36,612 nucleotides of DNA, from assembly GCA_025352845.1 (NCBI GenBank), contig JANXSC010000137.1, positions 1-36,612 of the forward strand, given 5' to 3'. This document shows, piece by piece, positions 1 to 8,765 of this stretch; the first letter of the stretch is position 1; each line of letters starts with the position of its first letter. Made by a program: the position numbers and the translations under genes. Source of the DNA: Opitutaceae bacterium. GTDB taxonomy: Bacteria; Verrucomicrobiota; Verrucomicrobiia; Opitutales; Opitutaceae. Under the pieces are notes generated by a model, which worked only from the letters and a program-made list of their open reading frames with translations, did no database searches and was not told where the DNA came from.

Positions 1-2
1 AC

Positions 3-191
3 GGTAAAATTCCCACGCTCACCGTCGGCGGGCCAGACGATACCGGCCTCGGCCGCTGGATTCCCACCACGAGCGTCGACGAATACGCCGCCACGCTCGC
101 GAAATGGTTCGGCGTCAGCGCGACCGACATGTCCACCGTCCTCCCCAACATCGGCCGCTTCAAGACCCCCGACCTCGGCTTCATGGCCTGA
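3..191 (+). CDS. DUF1501 family protein, C-terminal end only
   Basis: An open frame enters from the left edge and ends at TGA 189-191, giving 62 residues. The peptide contains GRWIPTTSVDEYAATLAKWF followed by LPNIGRF and DLGFM. This resembles the C-terminus of DUF1501 proteins, which are exported, sulfatase-like proteins of unknown substrate common in Verrucomicrobiota and Planctomycetota and usually paired with DUF1800 proteins. The start and the rest of the gene lie outside the window. The family call rests on this short tail only. It belongs to a different locus from the metal genes that follow. Confidence 0.65.
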   Translation, partial: GKIPTLTVGGPDDTGLGRWIPTTSVDEYAATLAKWFGVSATDMSTVLPNIGRFKTPDLGFMA

Positions 192-260
192 CGGAGCGGC
201 GGTTTCCCAACCGCCGAAAATTCTCCGCCTCGCAAACCGCGCGCGTCTTTTCCCCACGCC

Positions 261-773
261 ATGAAACGCGCCCTCCTCGCCCTCAGCGCGATTGCCCTCG
301 TCGCCTTCCTCGCGTGGCAATTCCTGCGCTCGCCGGATCCGCAGCCTGCTTCCGACGCCACCGCCACGCCCCAATCGAAAATCGAGAATCCAAAATCGAA
401 AATCCCGCCGTCGGCCACCGCGCCCACCGAACTCTCCGATCTCGCCCAGGATCTCAACTCGCCCGCCACCGACATCCGCGCCGATCTCCGCCTCGTTTCC
501 GGCATTATCGAAACCTTCCGCACGAATTTTCTCCAGAGCGGCAACCCCGTCGGCACCAACGCCGAAATCACCGCCGCGCTCACGGGAAAAAACAAATTCG
601 CCAGCGCGTTTCTCCCGCCCAAGCACCCCGCGATCAACCGCGCCGGCGAACTCTGCGACCGCTGGGGCACGCCGTTTTTTTTCCACGCCGAGAGCGCCAC
701 CAAGATGGAAATCCGCAGCGCCGGCCCGGATAAAAAAATGTGGACCGACGACGACGTGGTGCTGAGCCCATAA
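261..773 (+). CDS. Pseudopilin-like (type II secretion protein G-like) exported protein
   Basis: This encodes 170 residues. An N-terminal hydrophobic anchor (about 5-22) follows a short basic start. A low-complexity linker (about 30-55) leads to a C-terminal segment with DRWGTPFFFH near residue 133 and IRSAGPDKKMWTDDDVV near 150. Type II secretion major pseudopilins (GspG) end in a very similar WGxPY...S.GPDG...DDI pattern that forms a calcium-binding loop. There is no recognisable prepilin peptidase site, so this is probably a membrane-anchored relative and not a true pseudopilin. It lies 69 bp after the DUF1501 gene and probably shares its locus. The linker around 372-404 is encoded by an AATCGAAAATC-type direct repeat. 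Confidence 0.6.
   Translation: MKRALLALSAIALVAFLAWQFLRSPDPQPASDATATPQSKIENPKSKIPPSATAPTELSDLAQDLNSPATDIRADLRLVSGIIETFRTNFLQSGNPVGTNAEITAALTGKNKFASAFLPPKHPAINRAGELCDRWGTPFFFHAESATKMEIRSAGPDKKMWTDDDVVLSP
372..404 (+). repeat. Short AATCGAAAATC-type degenerate direct repeat inside a gene
   Basis: Near-identical short A-rich units (variants of AATCGAAAATC and AATCCAAAATC) follow each other inside the linker of the pseudopilin-like gene and encode the SKIENPKSKI stretch. The A-rich composition contrasts with the GC-rich flanks. Similar short tandem repeats are scattered in many genomes of this type and of cyanobacteria. Confidence 0.45.
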
Positions 774-872
774 TTTCCCGAAACACATGGCGGGACGAAA
801 GGAAGCCTTTCACCGTCTTTTCCGGAATATCCGTTTGCGCCGCACTCTCTCACCGCTACCGTCCATTTCGTC

Positions 873-1238
873 ATGCTTCACCGCTTCTCAGCTCTACTCC
901 TCGCGATTGCCTGCGCATGCGCGCCGGTGATGGGGATGTTTGCCGCCGAAGAAGCCCCTGACTGCTGCTGCGGCGCGAAGTGCCCCTGTCCGCCCATGGA
1001 TCGCGGCGCGACGCCCAGCGTCGTGGTCACTTCCGCTCCGGTTGCCACCGCCTCTCTTGGGCAGCGCGCGGTCGCGCGCAAACCTTCCGCCCGGTCAGCG
1101 CGCGCGGCCTTCGCCCCTTTCATTTCCCCTTCGGAAAATTTGCCCGCGCCCGCCGCCGTCCGTCGTTCCGCGACCGATCGCGCCGCGCCCGCTGCCAGTG
1201 TCGCGCTGTTTCAGGCGCACTGCAGCCTGCTGCTCTAA
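873..1238 (+). CDS. Small secreted Cys-rich protein, putative metal binder
   Basis: This encodes 121 residues. A Sec-type signal peptide covers about 1-24 (cleavage likely near MFAAEE). Just after it is a dense cysteine cluster, CCCGAKCPCPPM (about 31-42). The rest is Ala/Arg/Ser-rich without a recognised domain, plus a second AHCSLLL cysteine at the very end. I do not recognise the family. Its place as the first gene of the plus-strand metal block, and a Cys cluster suited to soft metals, suggest periplasmic copper or silver binding; this is inference. An antisense open frame overlaps it but has no signal peptide or motif. Confidence 0.5.
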   Translation: MLHRFSALLLAIACACAPVMGMFAAEEAPDCCCGAKCPCPPMDRGATPSVVVTSAPVATASLGQRAVARKPSARSARAAFAPFISPSENLPAPAAVRRSATDRAAPAASVALFQAHCSLLL

Positions 1239-1419
1239 GCGCCGCAGAGGCGCAGTGTGCCCGTAGCCCGGCGTCCCTCGCGAGGGATGTCTTTGCCCGC
1301 GACCGTTTTCACAGCGCGGTGCGTTTGGCAACCGCCATCACCTCCTCCCGTTTCCCATCCTCTTCTTTTCTCCGTTTCTCTTTCTCTCCGTCTTCCGCGC
1401 TTCCTTAAATTTTCCCGCC

Positions 1420-1737
1420 ATGAAAAAACACCTAATCCTCACCGCCGCCCTCCTCGGCGTTTCCATCGCCGGCTTCGCCGCCGACTCCAAAGCCACGGCC
1501 AAGGCCGACACCTACCCGCTCACCACCTGCGTCGTCTCCGACGAAAAGCTCGGCGGCCACGGCGACTACATCACCTACACCCACAAGGAGGCCGGCAAAC
1601 CCGACCGCGCCATCCGCCTCTGCTGCGACGGCTGCATCGACGACTTCAAGAAGGAGCCCGCGAAATTCCTCGCGAAGCTCGACGCCGCGGCCAAGGCCAC
1701 CGCGCCCGGCAAGAAACCCGCGAAGTCCGCCAACTGA
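1420..1737 (+). CDS. Small exported Cys-cluster (TRASH/YHS-like) protein
   Basis: This encodes 105 residues. A signal peptide covers about 1-21 (cleavage after GFAA). The mature part has YPLTTCVVSDEKL near residue 34 and RLCCDGCIDDFKKEPAKFL near 67-85, then a Lys/Ala-rich tail. The pattern of one Cys, about 30 residues, then CCxxC and FxxxPxKFL resembles YHS/TRASH-type metal-binding modules, although it is not a canonical YHS domain. A paralog with the same pattern lies at 11239-11649, so the copper block is bracketed by two copies. It is followed by the DUF3347 gene after 53 bp. A periplasmic copper-binding or chaperone role is likely but inferred. Confidence 0.7.
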   Translation: MKKHLILTAALLGVSIAGFAADSKATAKADTYPLTTCVVSDEKLGGHGDYITYTHKEAGKPDRAIRLCCDGCIDDFKKEPAKFLAKLDAAAKATAPGKKPAKSAN

Positions 1738-1790
1738 ATCGCGCCCTCAACTCCCCCTTTCCGCCACCAAAACCATCCATCAATCCATCC

Positions 1791-2225
1791 ATGATTCGTT
1801 CATCCCGCCTCGTTCTCGTCCTCGGTTTCATTCTCGGCGCCGTCCCTCTCTCGGTGGCCGATTCCATGTCCATGAAAGGCGAAGTCCTCGCTTCCTACCT
1901 CAAAGTATCCGCGGCCTTGGCCGCCGACGATCTCGCGGCCGCGAAGACCGCGGCCGCGGCGGTCGCCGGACATGCCGGCATGGGCGACAAAAACATCGCG
2001 GCCAAGGCCGAAGCCGTGGCCAAAGCCGCAAAGATCGAAACCGCGCGCGAGAATTTCAAGGCGTTGAGCGCCGCCGTCGAGCCGCTCGCCGCCGGCGAAA
2101 AAAACTACGTCGTCATGCATTGCCCGATGGCCGGCGCCGATTGGGTTCAGGCGTCCCCGAAGGTGCAGAATCCGTATTTCGGCAAGGCCATGCTCACGTG
2201 CGGCGCGCCGAAGAAATCCAAATAA
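1791..2225 (+). CDS. DUF3347 domain protein (periplasmic, efflux-associated)
   Basis: This encodes 144 residues. A signal peptide covers about 1-23 (VPLSVADS). The body has helical Ala-rich repeats (LKVSAALAADDLAAAK and similar), then a conserved C-terminal stretch with NYVVMHCPMAGADWVQ and NPYFGKAMLTCG. This matches DUF3347, found alone or at the C-terminus of CusB-type adaptors, where HCPMA...W.Q and NPYYG..M..CG are signature elements. The Cys, His and Met residues could form a Cu(I) site. I chose the ATG at 1791 because it opens directly on the signal peptide. It precedes the RND operon by 45 bp and probably supplies metal to it. Confidence 0.8.
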   Translation: MIRSSRLVLVLGFILGAVPLSVADSMSMKGEVLASYLKVSAALAADDLAAAKTAAAAVAGHAGMGDKNIAAKAEAVAKAAKIETARENFKALSAAVEPLAAGEKNYVVMHCPMAGADWVQASPKVQNPYFGKAMLTCGAPKKSK

Positions 2226-2270
2226 AGCGGACGGCACACTGTTTCGACTCCAGCGCACCACGCGCCCACC

Positions 2271-3620
2271 ATGCTCGCACGCATCGCGGCAATCTTCCTC
2301 GTTTCAGTTTTCCCCGTCGGCATTGCGAAGGCGGAAGCCGCCTCACCTTCGCCTGCATCGATCGAGCTGACGCCGGATCAGGTGGACACGCTGCTCGCTG
2401 AGGCGCAGGGCCGCAATCCGGCCATCGCGGCGGCGCGGGCGCGGGCGGATGCAGCGGCCTCGGGTGTCGATGCCGCCCGCACGTGGGAAGACCCGAGGTT
2501 TTCGGTTGGCCTGTCGATACCCACGGCGCGCGGCTTCAAATCGTCTGAAGAGGGCAATCTCCTCTACGGCGTGGAGCAAAAGCTGCCGATCTTCGACCGG
2601 CCAAAACTGGCGCGCGCCGCGGCGGCGGCCGACGCCGCGAGGGAAAAACTCGCCGTCGCTTCCGCGGTGGCGAAGCTGCGCCGCGATTTGTCGCTCGGCC
2701 TCGTCGAGCTGGCGCTGGCCGGCCGCACCGTCGAGCTGACGGAGCTGAACCTCGGCTGGCTGGACGCGACGCTGTCCGCCGTCGATCACCGTTATCGCGT
2801 TGGAAAATCATCGCAGGTCGAGTGGCTGAAAATCCAGACCGAGCGGGCGAAGACGCTGGACCGGATTAAGACGCTGAAACTCGGACGCGAGCACCGGCAG
2901 GTCGAGGTGAACCGGCTCCTCAATCGCGATCTGCACGCGCCGTGGCCCGCCGTCACACTGCCGCCAGTGCAGCTCCCCGTGGCCTACGACGACCACCTGC
3001 TCAACGCGGCCGCGCTCGCCGAGCCCCGGCTAAACGTGATGCGGCAGGAAACGGCGCAGGCCGAGGCGATGGCGCGCGTTACCCGTCAGCAGCGAAAACC
3101 GGAGATCGGGATCGGGCTGCAGGGCCGCACCTACACGGGCGACGCCGGTTTTCGCGAAGGCATGGTAACGGTCAATTTCACGCTCCCGTGGCTCAACGCG
3201 AAGCGTTACGACAGCGACTACGCCCGCGACCGCGCCAAGGTGCGCGCCAGCGAACACGACGCCGCCGACTACGCGCTCATGGTGCGCGAGGAGCTGCACC
3301 ACCTGATTGTCGAACTCGATGCGGCCCGCCGCCAGGCCCTTCTCTACCGCGACGAACTCATCCCGCTGGCGGAGCAGACGCTCTCCAGCGCGGGCGCCGC
3401 GTGGCAAAATAATCTCGGCCTGTTCCAAGACGTGCTCGATGCGCACCGGATGCTGGTCGATCACCGCCTGATGCTCGCGCAGGCGCTCGCCGCGCAGTCG
3501 CGCCAGATCGCCGAACTCACGCTGCGCGTCGGCGCGAAGGATCTCGCGGCCTTTTCCCGTCCCGTCTCCCCGGGCGATCAACCGATGGTCATGCCACGAG
3601 CAAGGCCCGAATCCAAATGA
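2271..3620 (+). CDS. cusC: TolC-family outer-membrane efflux channel (CusC-like)
   Basis: This encodes 449 residues, a normal length for the family. A Sec signal peptide covers about 1-24. Two TolC/OEP repeats follow, with long amphipathic helices: one around 40-220 (for example NPAIAAARARADAA and VEQKLPIFDRPKLARA), the second around 245-430 (VTVNFTLPWLNAKRYDSDYARD, then long helix). The product would form the trimeric outer-membrane exit duct of the tripartite pump encoded immediately downstream. Its stop overlaps the start of the adaptor gene by 4 bp (ATGA at 3617-3620), indicating translational coupling. No lipobox is seen, unlike E. coli CusC and unlike the second TolC-like gene at 11746. 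The specific cusC assignment comes from context. Confidence 0.85.
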   Translation: MLARIAAIFLVSVFPVGIAKAEAASPSPASIELTPDQVDTLLAEAQGRNPAIAAARARADAAASGVDAARTWEDPRFSVGLSIPTARGFKSSEEGNLLYGVEQKLPIFDRPKLARAAAAADAAREKLAVASAVAKLRRDLSLGLVELALAGRTVELTELNLGWLDATLSAVDHRYRVGKSSQVEWLKIQTERAKTLDRIKTLKLGREHRQVEVNRLLNRDLHAPWPAVTLPPVQLPVAYDDHLLNAAALAEPRLNVMRQETAQAEAMARVTRQQRKPEIGIGLQGRTYTGDAGFREGMVTVNFTLPWLNAKRYDSDYARDRAKVRASEHDAADYALMVREELHHLIVELDAARRQALLYRDELIPLAEQTLSSAGAAWQNNLGLFQDVLDAHRMLVDHRLMLAQALAAQSRQIAELTLRVGAKDLAAFSRPVSPGDQPMVMPRARPESK

Positions 3621-4909
3621 ACTCGAAACCGCTTTCGTTTTTTTCCGCCGCGCTGGCTGCGGTCATCGCCATTCTCCCGTTTTCCGCGTGCAGCAAGGCC
3701 GGCAAGATGGCCGCTGCGCCCGACAACGTGGATTACTATACGTGCGCGATGCACCCGTCGGTGAAGACGCACGATCCAAAAGCAAAGTGCCCGATCTGTT
3801 CGATGGACCTGACATCCGTGATGAAGAAAGGCCACGACCATGCCGGCCAAACGACAGCGGGCATGTCGGCCGATGCGATGGCCGCGCCCGCCACGGCGGT
3901 CGATCAGCCCACCGAGTTCACGATCCCGCTCGATCGCCAGCAGCTCATCGGCGTCACCTACGCGAAGGTCGTCCGCCAGCCGCTTCGTTCCGTCATCCGC
4001 GCCGCCGGCATGGTGGCGGTGGACAAGAAACGCCACTGGGAATACGTCGCGCGCGTCGAGGGCTACGTGCATGAACTCAGGGTTTTCGCACCGGGCGAAG
4101 TCGTCGAAAAAGGTCAGGTGTTGATGGACCTCTACAGTCCCGACCTCGTCGCAACGCAGAATGAATTTCTCGATTTGCTGAAAATGCGCGACGCGGCCGA
4201 AACGGCAGGCTCGCCCGCGACCCGGGAAAACGCCGAGCGGCTGCTCGCCTCCGCGCGCCAGCGGCTCCGCCAGTGGAATGTCACCGACGCCCAGATCGCC
4301 ACGCTCATGCAGTCCGGCAAGGCGGCCGAATTCCTCCCGCTCACGTCGCCGTTTCGCGGGGTCGTCGAGGCCGTGCCCGTCGATCAGGGCCGGCGCGTGA
4401 TGCCCGGCGAGCATCTCGTCGATATCGCCGATCTCTCCGGCGTGTGGGTGTGGGCGGAGTTTTATCAGGAGGAGCTTCCGCTCCTCAAGGTGGGTATGAC
4501 CGTCTCGGTCTCTTCGTCCTCACTGCCCGGCGAGGTTTTCGCCGGCAAGATCGCGCTCCTCGATCCGTTCATCAACGAAGCCAAGCGCACGGGGCGCGTG
4601 CGCGTCGACCTCGAGAATCCCGATTTCAAGCTGCGGCCCTCCATGTATGTGGACGCCGAGCTGGTGCTGGATCGCGGCGAAGGGCTGCTCGTGCCCTTCG
4701 GCGCCGTGCTGCCCACCGGCCAGCGCAACATCGTCTTCGTGGACAAGGGCGGCGGCAAATTGGAACCGCGCTTTGTCGAACTCGCCGGCAAGTTCGGGGA
4801 TTTCTACGCGGTCGCCTCGGGCCTGAAGGAAGACGAGCGCGTCGTCAGCAGCGCCAATTTCCTCATCGACGCCGAGTCGAAGGTGCAGGGCGCGTTGAAG
4901 TCCTGGTAA
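3617..4909 (+). CDS. cusB: RND efflux periplasmic adaptor (CusB-like) with heavy-metal-binding domain
   Basis: This encodes 430 residues. The signal region ends in FSAC with Cys25, so it is probably a lipoprotein. A heavy-metal-binding module covers about 40-68 (YYTCAMHPSV...KCPICSMDL). A membrane-fusion architecture follows: barrel-sandwich/lipoyl half with GYVHELRVFAPGEVVEKGQVL near 150, helical hairpin (about 180-235), then the second lipoyl half and beta-barrel (FRGVVEAVPVDQGRRVMPGEHL, GVWVWAEFYQEELPLLKVG) and a membrane-proximal domain. In the CusB family the adaptor binds Cu(I)/Ag(I) and passes it to CusA. It overlaps cusC by 4 bp and stops 10 bp before cusA, a classical CBA operon order. 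Confidence 0.9.
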   Translation: MNSKPLSFFSAALAAVIAILPFSACSKAGKMAAAPDNVDYYTCAMHPSVKTHDPKAKCPICSMDLTSVMKKGHDHAGQTTAGMSADAMAAPATAVDQPTEFTIPLDRQQLIGVTYAKVVRQPLRSVIRAAGMVAVDKKRHWEYVARVEGYVHELRVFAPGEVVEKGQVLMDLYSPDLVATQNEFLDLLKMRDAAETAGSPATRENAERLLASARQRLRQWNVTDAQIATLMQSGKAAEFLPLTSPFRGVVEAVPVDQGRRVMPGEHLVDIADLSGVWVWAEFYQEELPLLKVGMTVSVSSSSLPGEVFAGKIALLDPFINEAKRTGRVRVDLENPDFKLRPSMYVDAELVLDRGEGLLVPFGAVLPTGQRNIVFVDKGGGKLEPRFVELAGKFGDFYAVASGLKEDERVVSSANFLIDAESKVQGALKSW

Positions 4910-4919
4910 GCGTCGCGCC

Positions 4920-7900
4920 ATGCCTACGCCCGTCCCTCCGCCGCCAACGCTGATCGAACGGATCATCGCGGCCAGCGCCCGCAACCCGTTCCTCGTTTTC
5001 ATCTTCGTCCTCTTCGGCGTGGCGGGCGGCCTCTGGGCGCTGCAACGCACGCCGCTCGACGCCATCCCCGACCTGAGCGATGTGCAGGTGATCGTTTATA
5101 CGGATTGGGAGGGCCGCTCCCCGGACCTCGTCGAGGATCAAATCACCTATCCGATCACCACGCGGTTCATCGCCGCGCCGAAAGTGAAATTCGCGCGGGG
5201 CGAGTCGATGTTCGGAAAGTCCTTCGTTTACGTCATCTTCGAGGACGGCACCGATATTTATTGGGCGCGCTCCCGCGTCATCGAATACCTGAACTCTGTC
5301 CGCGGCTCCCTGCCCGAGGGCGTGAATCCCGTCATCGGCCCCGACGCCACCGGCGTCGGCTGGGTCTTCGAATACGCGCTCGTGGACGAGAGCGGAAAAA
5401 ACAATCTCGCCGACCTGCGCAGCTTTCAGGACTGGCATCTGCGTTACGCGCTTGAGTCCGTCAAGGGCGTCGCCGAGGTCGCGCCCGTCGGTGGGTTCGT
5501 GAAGCAATACCAGGTCGATCTCGATCCGAACAAGCTCGTCGCGCATGGCATCGCGCTTGGCGAGGTGATCGCGAAAATCCGCGCGTCGAACAACGACGTG
5601 GGCGGGAAAATTTTCGAGGTCGGATCGACCGAGTATTACGTCCGCGGCCGCGGCTACATCAAGTCCCTCGCCGACATCGAGAACATCCCGCTCAAGGTGG
5701 AAAAAGGCACGCCCGTTTACGTGAAGAACGTCGCCACGGTTCACCTCGGCCCCGATCTCCGCCGCGGTGTCGCCGAGCTCGACGGCAAGGGCGAGGTCGT
5801 CGGCGGCATCGTCGTGATGCGCTACGGCGAGAACGCGCTCACCGTCATCGACGGCATCAAGCGAAAGCTGAAGGAGATCGAGCCGTCGCTACCGCCGGGC
5901 GTGAAGATCGTGCCGACCTACGATCGCAGCGAGTTGATCAGGGCCTCCATCGCGACGCTCCGTGAAAAGCTGATCGAGGAGAGCATCGTCGTCGCGCTCG
6001 TCTGCCTTGTTTTTCTCTGGCACGTCCGCTCGGCACTCGTGGCCATCGTCACGCTGCCCATCGCCATCGTGCTCTCGTTTCTGCCGATGCACTGGCTCGG
6101 GCTCACCTCGAACATCATGTCGCTCGGCGGCATCGCGATCGCGATCGGCGCGATGGTCGATGCGGCGATCATCATGGTCGAAAACGCCCACAAATATCTG
6201 GAGCATTTCCGCGCGGAGCACGGCCGCGAGCCCACCGGCACCGAGCGCGTCGACGTCATCATTGCCGCCGCGCAGAGCGTGGGCCGCCCGCTGTTCTTCT
6301 CGCTCCTCGTCATCACGGTGAGCTTCATCCCGGTGTTTTCGCTCGCGGCGCAGGAGGGCCGGCTCTTCAAGCCGCTCGCGTTCACCAAGACGTTTGCGAT
6401 GTTCTTCGCCGCGCTGCTTGGCGTCACGCTTGTGCCCGTGCTGATGGTGCTGCTCGTCCGCGGCAAGATCACGCCCGAGATCAAGAACCCGCTCAACCGC
6501 TTTCTGATTTGGGCCTATAAGCCGTTCGCGGATTTTGTTTTGCGGTTTCGCTGGCTCACGATCGCCGCCGCGGTGGTGATTCTCGCGGCGACGATCTATC
6601 CGTTCCGCAAGCTCGGCAGCGAGTTCATGCCGCCACTCAACGAGGGCACAATTCTGTTCATGCCCACGGCCGTGCCGGGCATGGCGATCGGCGAGGCGAC
6701 CCGCATCCTGCAGCTCCAAGACCGGCTGCTGCGCGAGATTCCCGAGGTGGAGCGTGTGTTCGGCAAGGCCGGTCAGGCGGAAACTCCGACCGATCCGGCG
6801 CCGCTCTCGATGTTCGAGACCGTTGTGACGCTCAAGCCGCCCGGGCAATGGCGCAGCGGCATGACGTGGGAAAAGATCATCGCCGAGATGAACGTGAAGC
6901 TGAAGACCCCCGGCATGGCCAACATCTTCTGGATGCCGATTCAGACGCGCACGGAGATGCTCACGACCGGCTTTCGCTCCGTGCTCGGCGTCAAGGTTTT
7001 CGGCCCCGACCTAGGCGTGATTCAGGAGGTCGGCATCCAAATCGAAAAGGCGCTCGGCGATTTTCCGCAAACGCGCAGCGTGTTCGCCGAGCGCACCACC
7101 GGCGGCTATTTTTTGGATTTCGCCGTGAAGCGCGAGGCCGCTGCGCGCTTCGGCCTCACCGCGGGCGACGTGAACGAAATCGTCGAGACCGCCATCGGCG
7201 GCAAGACGATCGCCACCACCGTCGAGGGCCGCGAACGCTACCCGATCAGCGTGCGCTATGCGCGCGCCTACCGCGAGGATCTCGACGCGCTCAAGCGTGT
7301 GCTCGTGCCCACGCCGGGCGGCGCGCAGGTGCCGATCTCGGCGCTCGCGGATATTTCCTACCGCACCGGGCCGCCCTCGATTCGCAACGAAAACGGCCAG
7401 CTCGTCGGCTTCGTGTTCGTGGATGTCACGACGAATGACATCGACGGCTACGTGCAGGCCGCCGCGGCGCGCGTCCGCGATCGGGTGAAGTTTCCGCCCG
7501 GCTACTACATTCAATGGGCGGGACAGTTCGAGTATCTGAAGAGCGCGGAAAAACGCCTCGCCGTCGTGATCCCGTTCACGCTGCTCATTATTTTCGTGCT
7601 CATCTTCCTCAACACGAAATCGGTCGCGCGCACCGCGATCGTGCTGCTCGCCGTGCCGTTCTCGCTCGTGGGCGCGTTCTGGTTTCTCTACCTGCTCGAT
7701 TACAACATGAGCGTGGCCGTGTGGGTCGGGCTCATCGCGCTCGCGGGCCTCGATGCCGAGACGGGCGTCGTCATGCTGCTCTATCTCGATCACGCGTGGG
7801 ACAAATTCCAGGCCGCCGGCCGGCTGCGCACGCCCGCCGATCTGCACGACGCGATTATCGAGGGCGCCGTGCAGCGCATCCGCCCGAAAATCATGACGGT

Positions 7901-8573
7901 CTGCGCGATTCTCTTCGGCCTGCTGCCCATCATGTGGTCGCCAACGACGCAGGCCGGCGCCGACGTGATGAAACGCATCGCGGCCCCGATGATCGGCGGC
8001 GTCGTGACATCCGCCGTCCTCGAACTCCTGCTCTATCCGACGATCTACATGCTGTGGCGGCGACGCCATTTGCCCGAGCCGCGCGGGCCTGAGCATGTCG
8101 CCGCAGCCGCCGGCCCGGCGCGCCGCGGTTGGATTCCCGTCCTCGTGGTGGCCGTCGTCGCCGCGCTGGGCTCGGGCGGCTATTATTTTTGGAGACACTC
8201 GGAGGGCACCGAGCCAGCCGCAAACGCCGCCGGGCTCGGCAAGCTCTTCGCCACGCGCACCGCGAACGGGCTCACCGTGAATTTCTATCACCCGGAGGGC
8301 GCGCTGCGCCACGCGATGAACGACGTGCTGATCGAATTCCGCGACGCCGCGACCGACGCTCCGGCCGATGTCGGCACCGTAAAATTCGACCTCGATATGA
8401 ACATGCCCGGCATGGTCATGCACTCCGGCAGCACGGTCGCGCCGGCGGGGGAACCCGGTCGCTACCGCGCGAAAATCAAACCCGACATGGCGGGAGACTG
8501 GACCGCGCAACTCCACTACGACGGCCCGCGCGGCCCGGGCCAGGTGAGTTTCACCGTCAACGTGAAGCCCTGA
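4920..8573 (+). CDS. cusA: CusA-type heavy-metal RND transporter fused to a C-terminal FixH/YtkA-like domain
   Basis: This encodes 1217 residues; E. coli CusA has about 1047. The N-terminal part is a complete HME-RND pump with AIPDLSDVQVIVYTDWEGR near residue 45, TM clusters around 345-550 and 875-1055, and periplasmic porter loops. Three methionines at 581, 631 and 680 (in FMPTAV, PLSMFE and TEMLTT contexts) have the same spacing, 50 and 49, as the Cu(I)/Ag(I)-binding triad M573/M623/M672 of E. coli CusA. This supports monovalent copper/silver specificity. Beyond the pump there is an extra TM helix (about 1071-1091) and a domain at about 1117-1217 with LDMNMPGMVMHSG and GDWTAQLHYDGPRG, matching FixH/YtkA-like folds. 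The fusion is unusual. Confidence 0.92.
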   Translation: MPTPVPPPPTLIERIIAASARNPFLVFIFVLFGVAGGLWALQRTPLDAIPDLSDVQVIVYTDWEGRSPDLVEDQITYPITTRFIAAPKVKFARGESMFGKSFVYVIFEDGTDIYWARSRVIEYLNSVRGSLPEGVNPVIGPDATGVGWVFEYALVDESGKNNLADLRSFQDWHLRYALESVKGVAEVAPVGGFVKQYQVDLDPNKLVAHGIALGEVIAKIRASNNDVGGKIFEVGSTEYYVRGRGYIKSLADIENIPLKVEKGTPVYVKNVATVHLGPDLRRGVAELDGKGEVVGGIVVMRYGENALTVIDGIKRKLKEIEPSLPPGVKIVPTYDRSELIRASIATLREKLIEESIVVALVCLVFLWHVRSALVAIVTLPIAIVLSFLPMHWLGLTSNIMSLGGIAIAIGAMVDAAIIMVENAHKYLEHFRAEHGREPTGTERVDVIIAAAQSVGRPLFFSLLVITVSFIPVFSLAAQEGRLFKPLAFTKTFAMFFAALLGVTLVPVLMVLLVRGKITPEIKNPLNRFLIWAYKPFADFVLRFRWLTIAAAVVILAATIYPFRKLGSEFMPPLNEGTILFMPTAVPGMAIGEATRILQLQDRLLREIPEVERVFGKAGQAETPTDPAPLSMFETVVTLKPPGQWRSGMTWEKIIAEMNVKLKTPGMANIFWMPIQTRTEMLTTGFRSVLGVKVFGPDLGVIQEVGIQIEKALGDFPQTRSVFAERTTGGYFLDFAVKREAAARFGLTAGDVNEIVETAIGGKTIATTVEGRERYPISVRYARAYREDLDALKRVLVPTPGGAQVPISALADISYRTGPPSIRNENGQLVGFVFVDVTTNDIDGYVQAAAARVRDRVKFPPGYYIQWAGQFEYLKSAEKRLAVVIPFTLLIIFVLIFLNTKSVARTAIVLLAVPFSLVGAFWFLYLLDYNMSVAVWVGLIALAGLDAETGVVMLLYLDHAWDKFQAAGRLRTPADLHDAIIEGAVQRIRPKIMTVCAILFGLLPIMWSPTTQAGADVMKRIAAPMIGGVVTSAVLELLLYPTIYMLWRRRHLPEPRGPEHVAAAAGPARRGWIPVLVVAVVAALGSGGYYFWRHSEGTEPAANAAGLGKLFATRTANGLTVNFYHPEGALRHAMNDVLIEFRDAATDAPADVGTVKFDLDMNMPGMVMHSGSTVAPAGEPGRYRAKIKPDMAGDWTAQLHYDGPRGPGQVSFTVNVKP

Positions 8574-8583
8574 AGTTCTCGCT

Positions 8584-8685
8584 CTACTTTTGCACCAGCT
8601 TCACGATCCACACGACAAGAAGGACGACAAGCAGAAGTCCGACCGCACATCCAATCCACATCATGCCTGACATTCCGTCCATCAT
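8584..8685 (-). CDS. 33-residue Met-rich single-span membrane peptide
   Basis: This short gene starts MMDGMSGMMW, continues with a hydrophobic span (about 10-28) and ends with a basic tail WIVKLVQK. It is a sequence relative of the 41-residue peptides at 21907-22032 and 24931-25056, which share the layout of Met/Trp/Gly-rich head, one TM and Lys-containing end. It lies on the opposite strand and convergent with cusA, ending 10 bp beyond its stop. It is divergent from the membrane protein at 8766, whose paralog at 24380 also neighbours such a peptide. That repeated pairing is the main reason to believe it is real. A longer upstream start on the same frame exists but lacks support. Confidence 0.55.
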   Translation of the reverse strand: MMDGMSGMMWIGCAVGLLLVVLLVVWIVKLVQK

Positions 8686-8765
8686 ATTTTGCGTTTGGTT
8701 TTCGATTCGTGGTTCCGACGATAGACTGACCCGGCCAGATCCGGCCGGTTCCGGTGAAACGCAAT

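Noticed and set aside
104..733. 209-residue frame overlapping the DUF1501 tail and pseudopilin gene
   Set aside because: It is Arg/Pro/His-rich and out of frame with two better-supported proteins.
7011..8516. Long antisense frame (501 residues) opposite cusA
   Set aside because: It is rich in His/Arg/Asp with no signal peptide or domain, and the plus strand is clearly RND.
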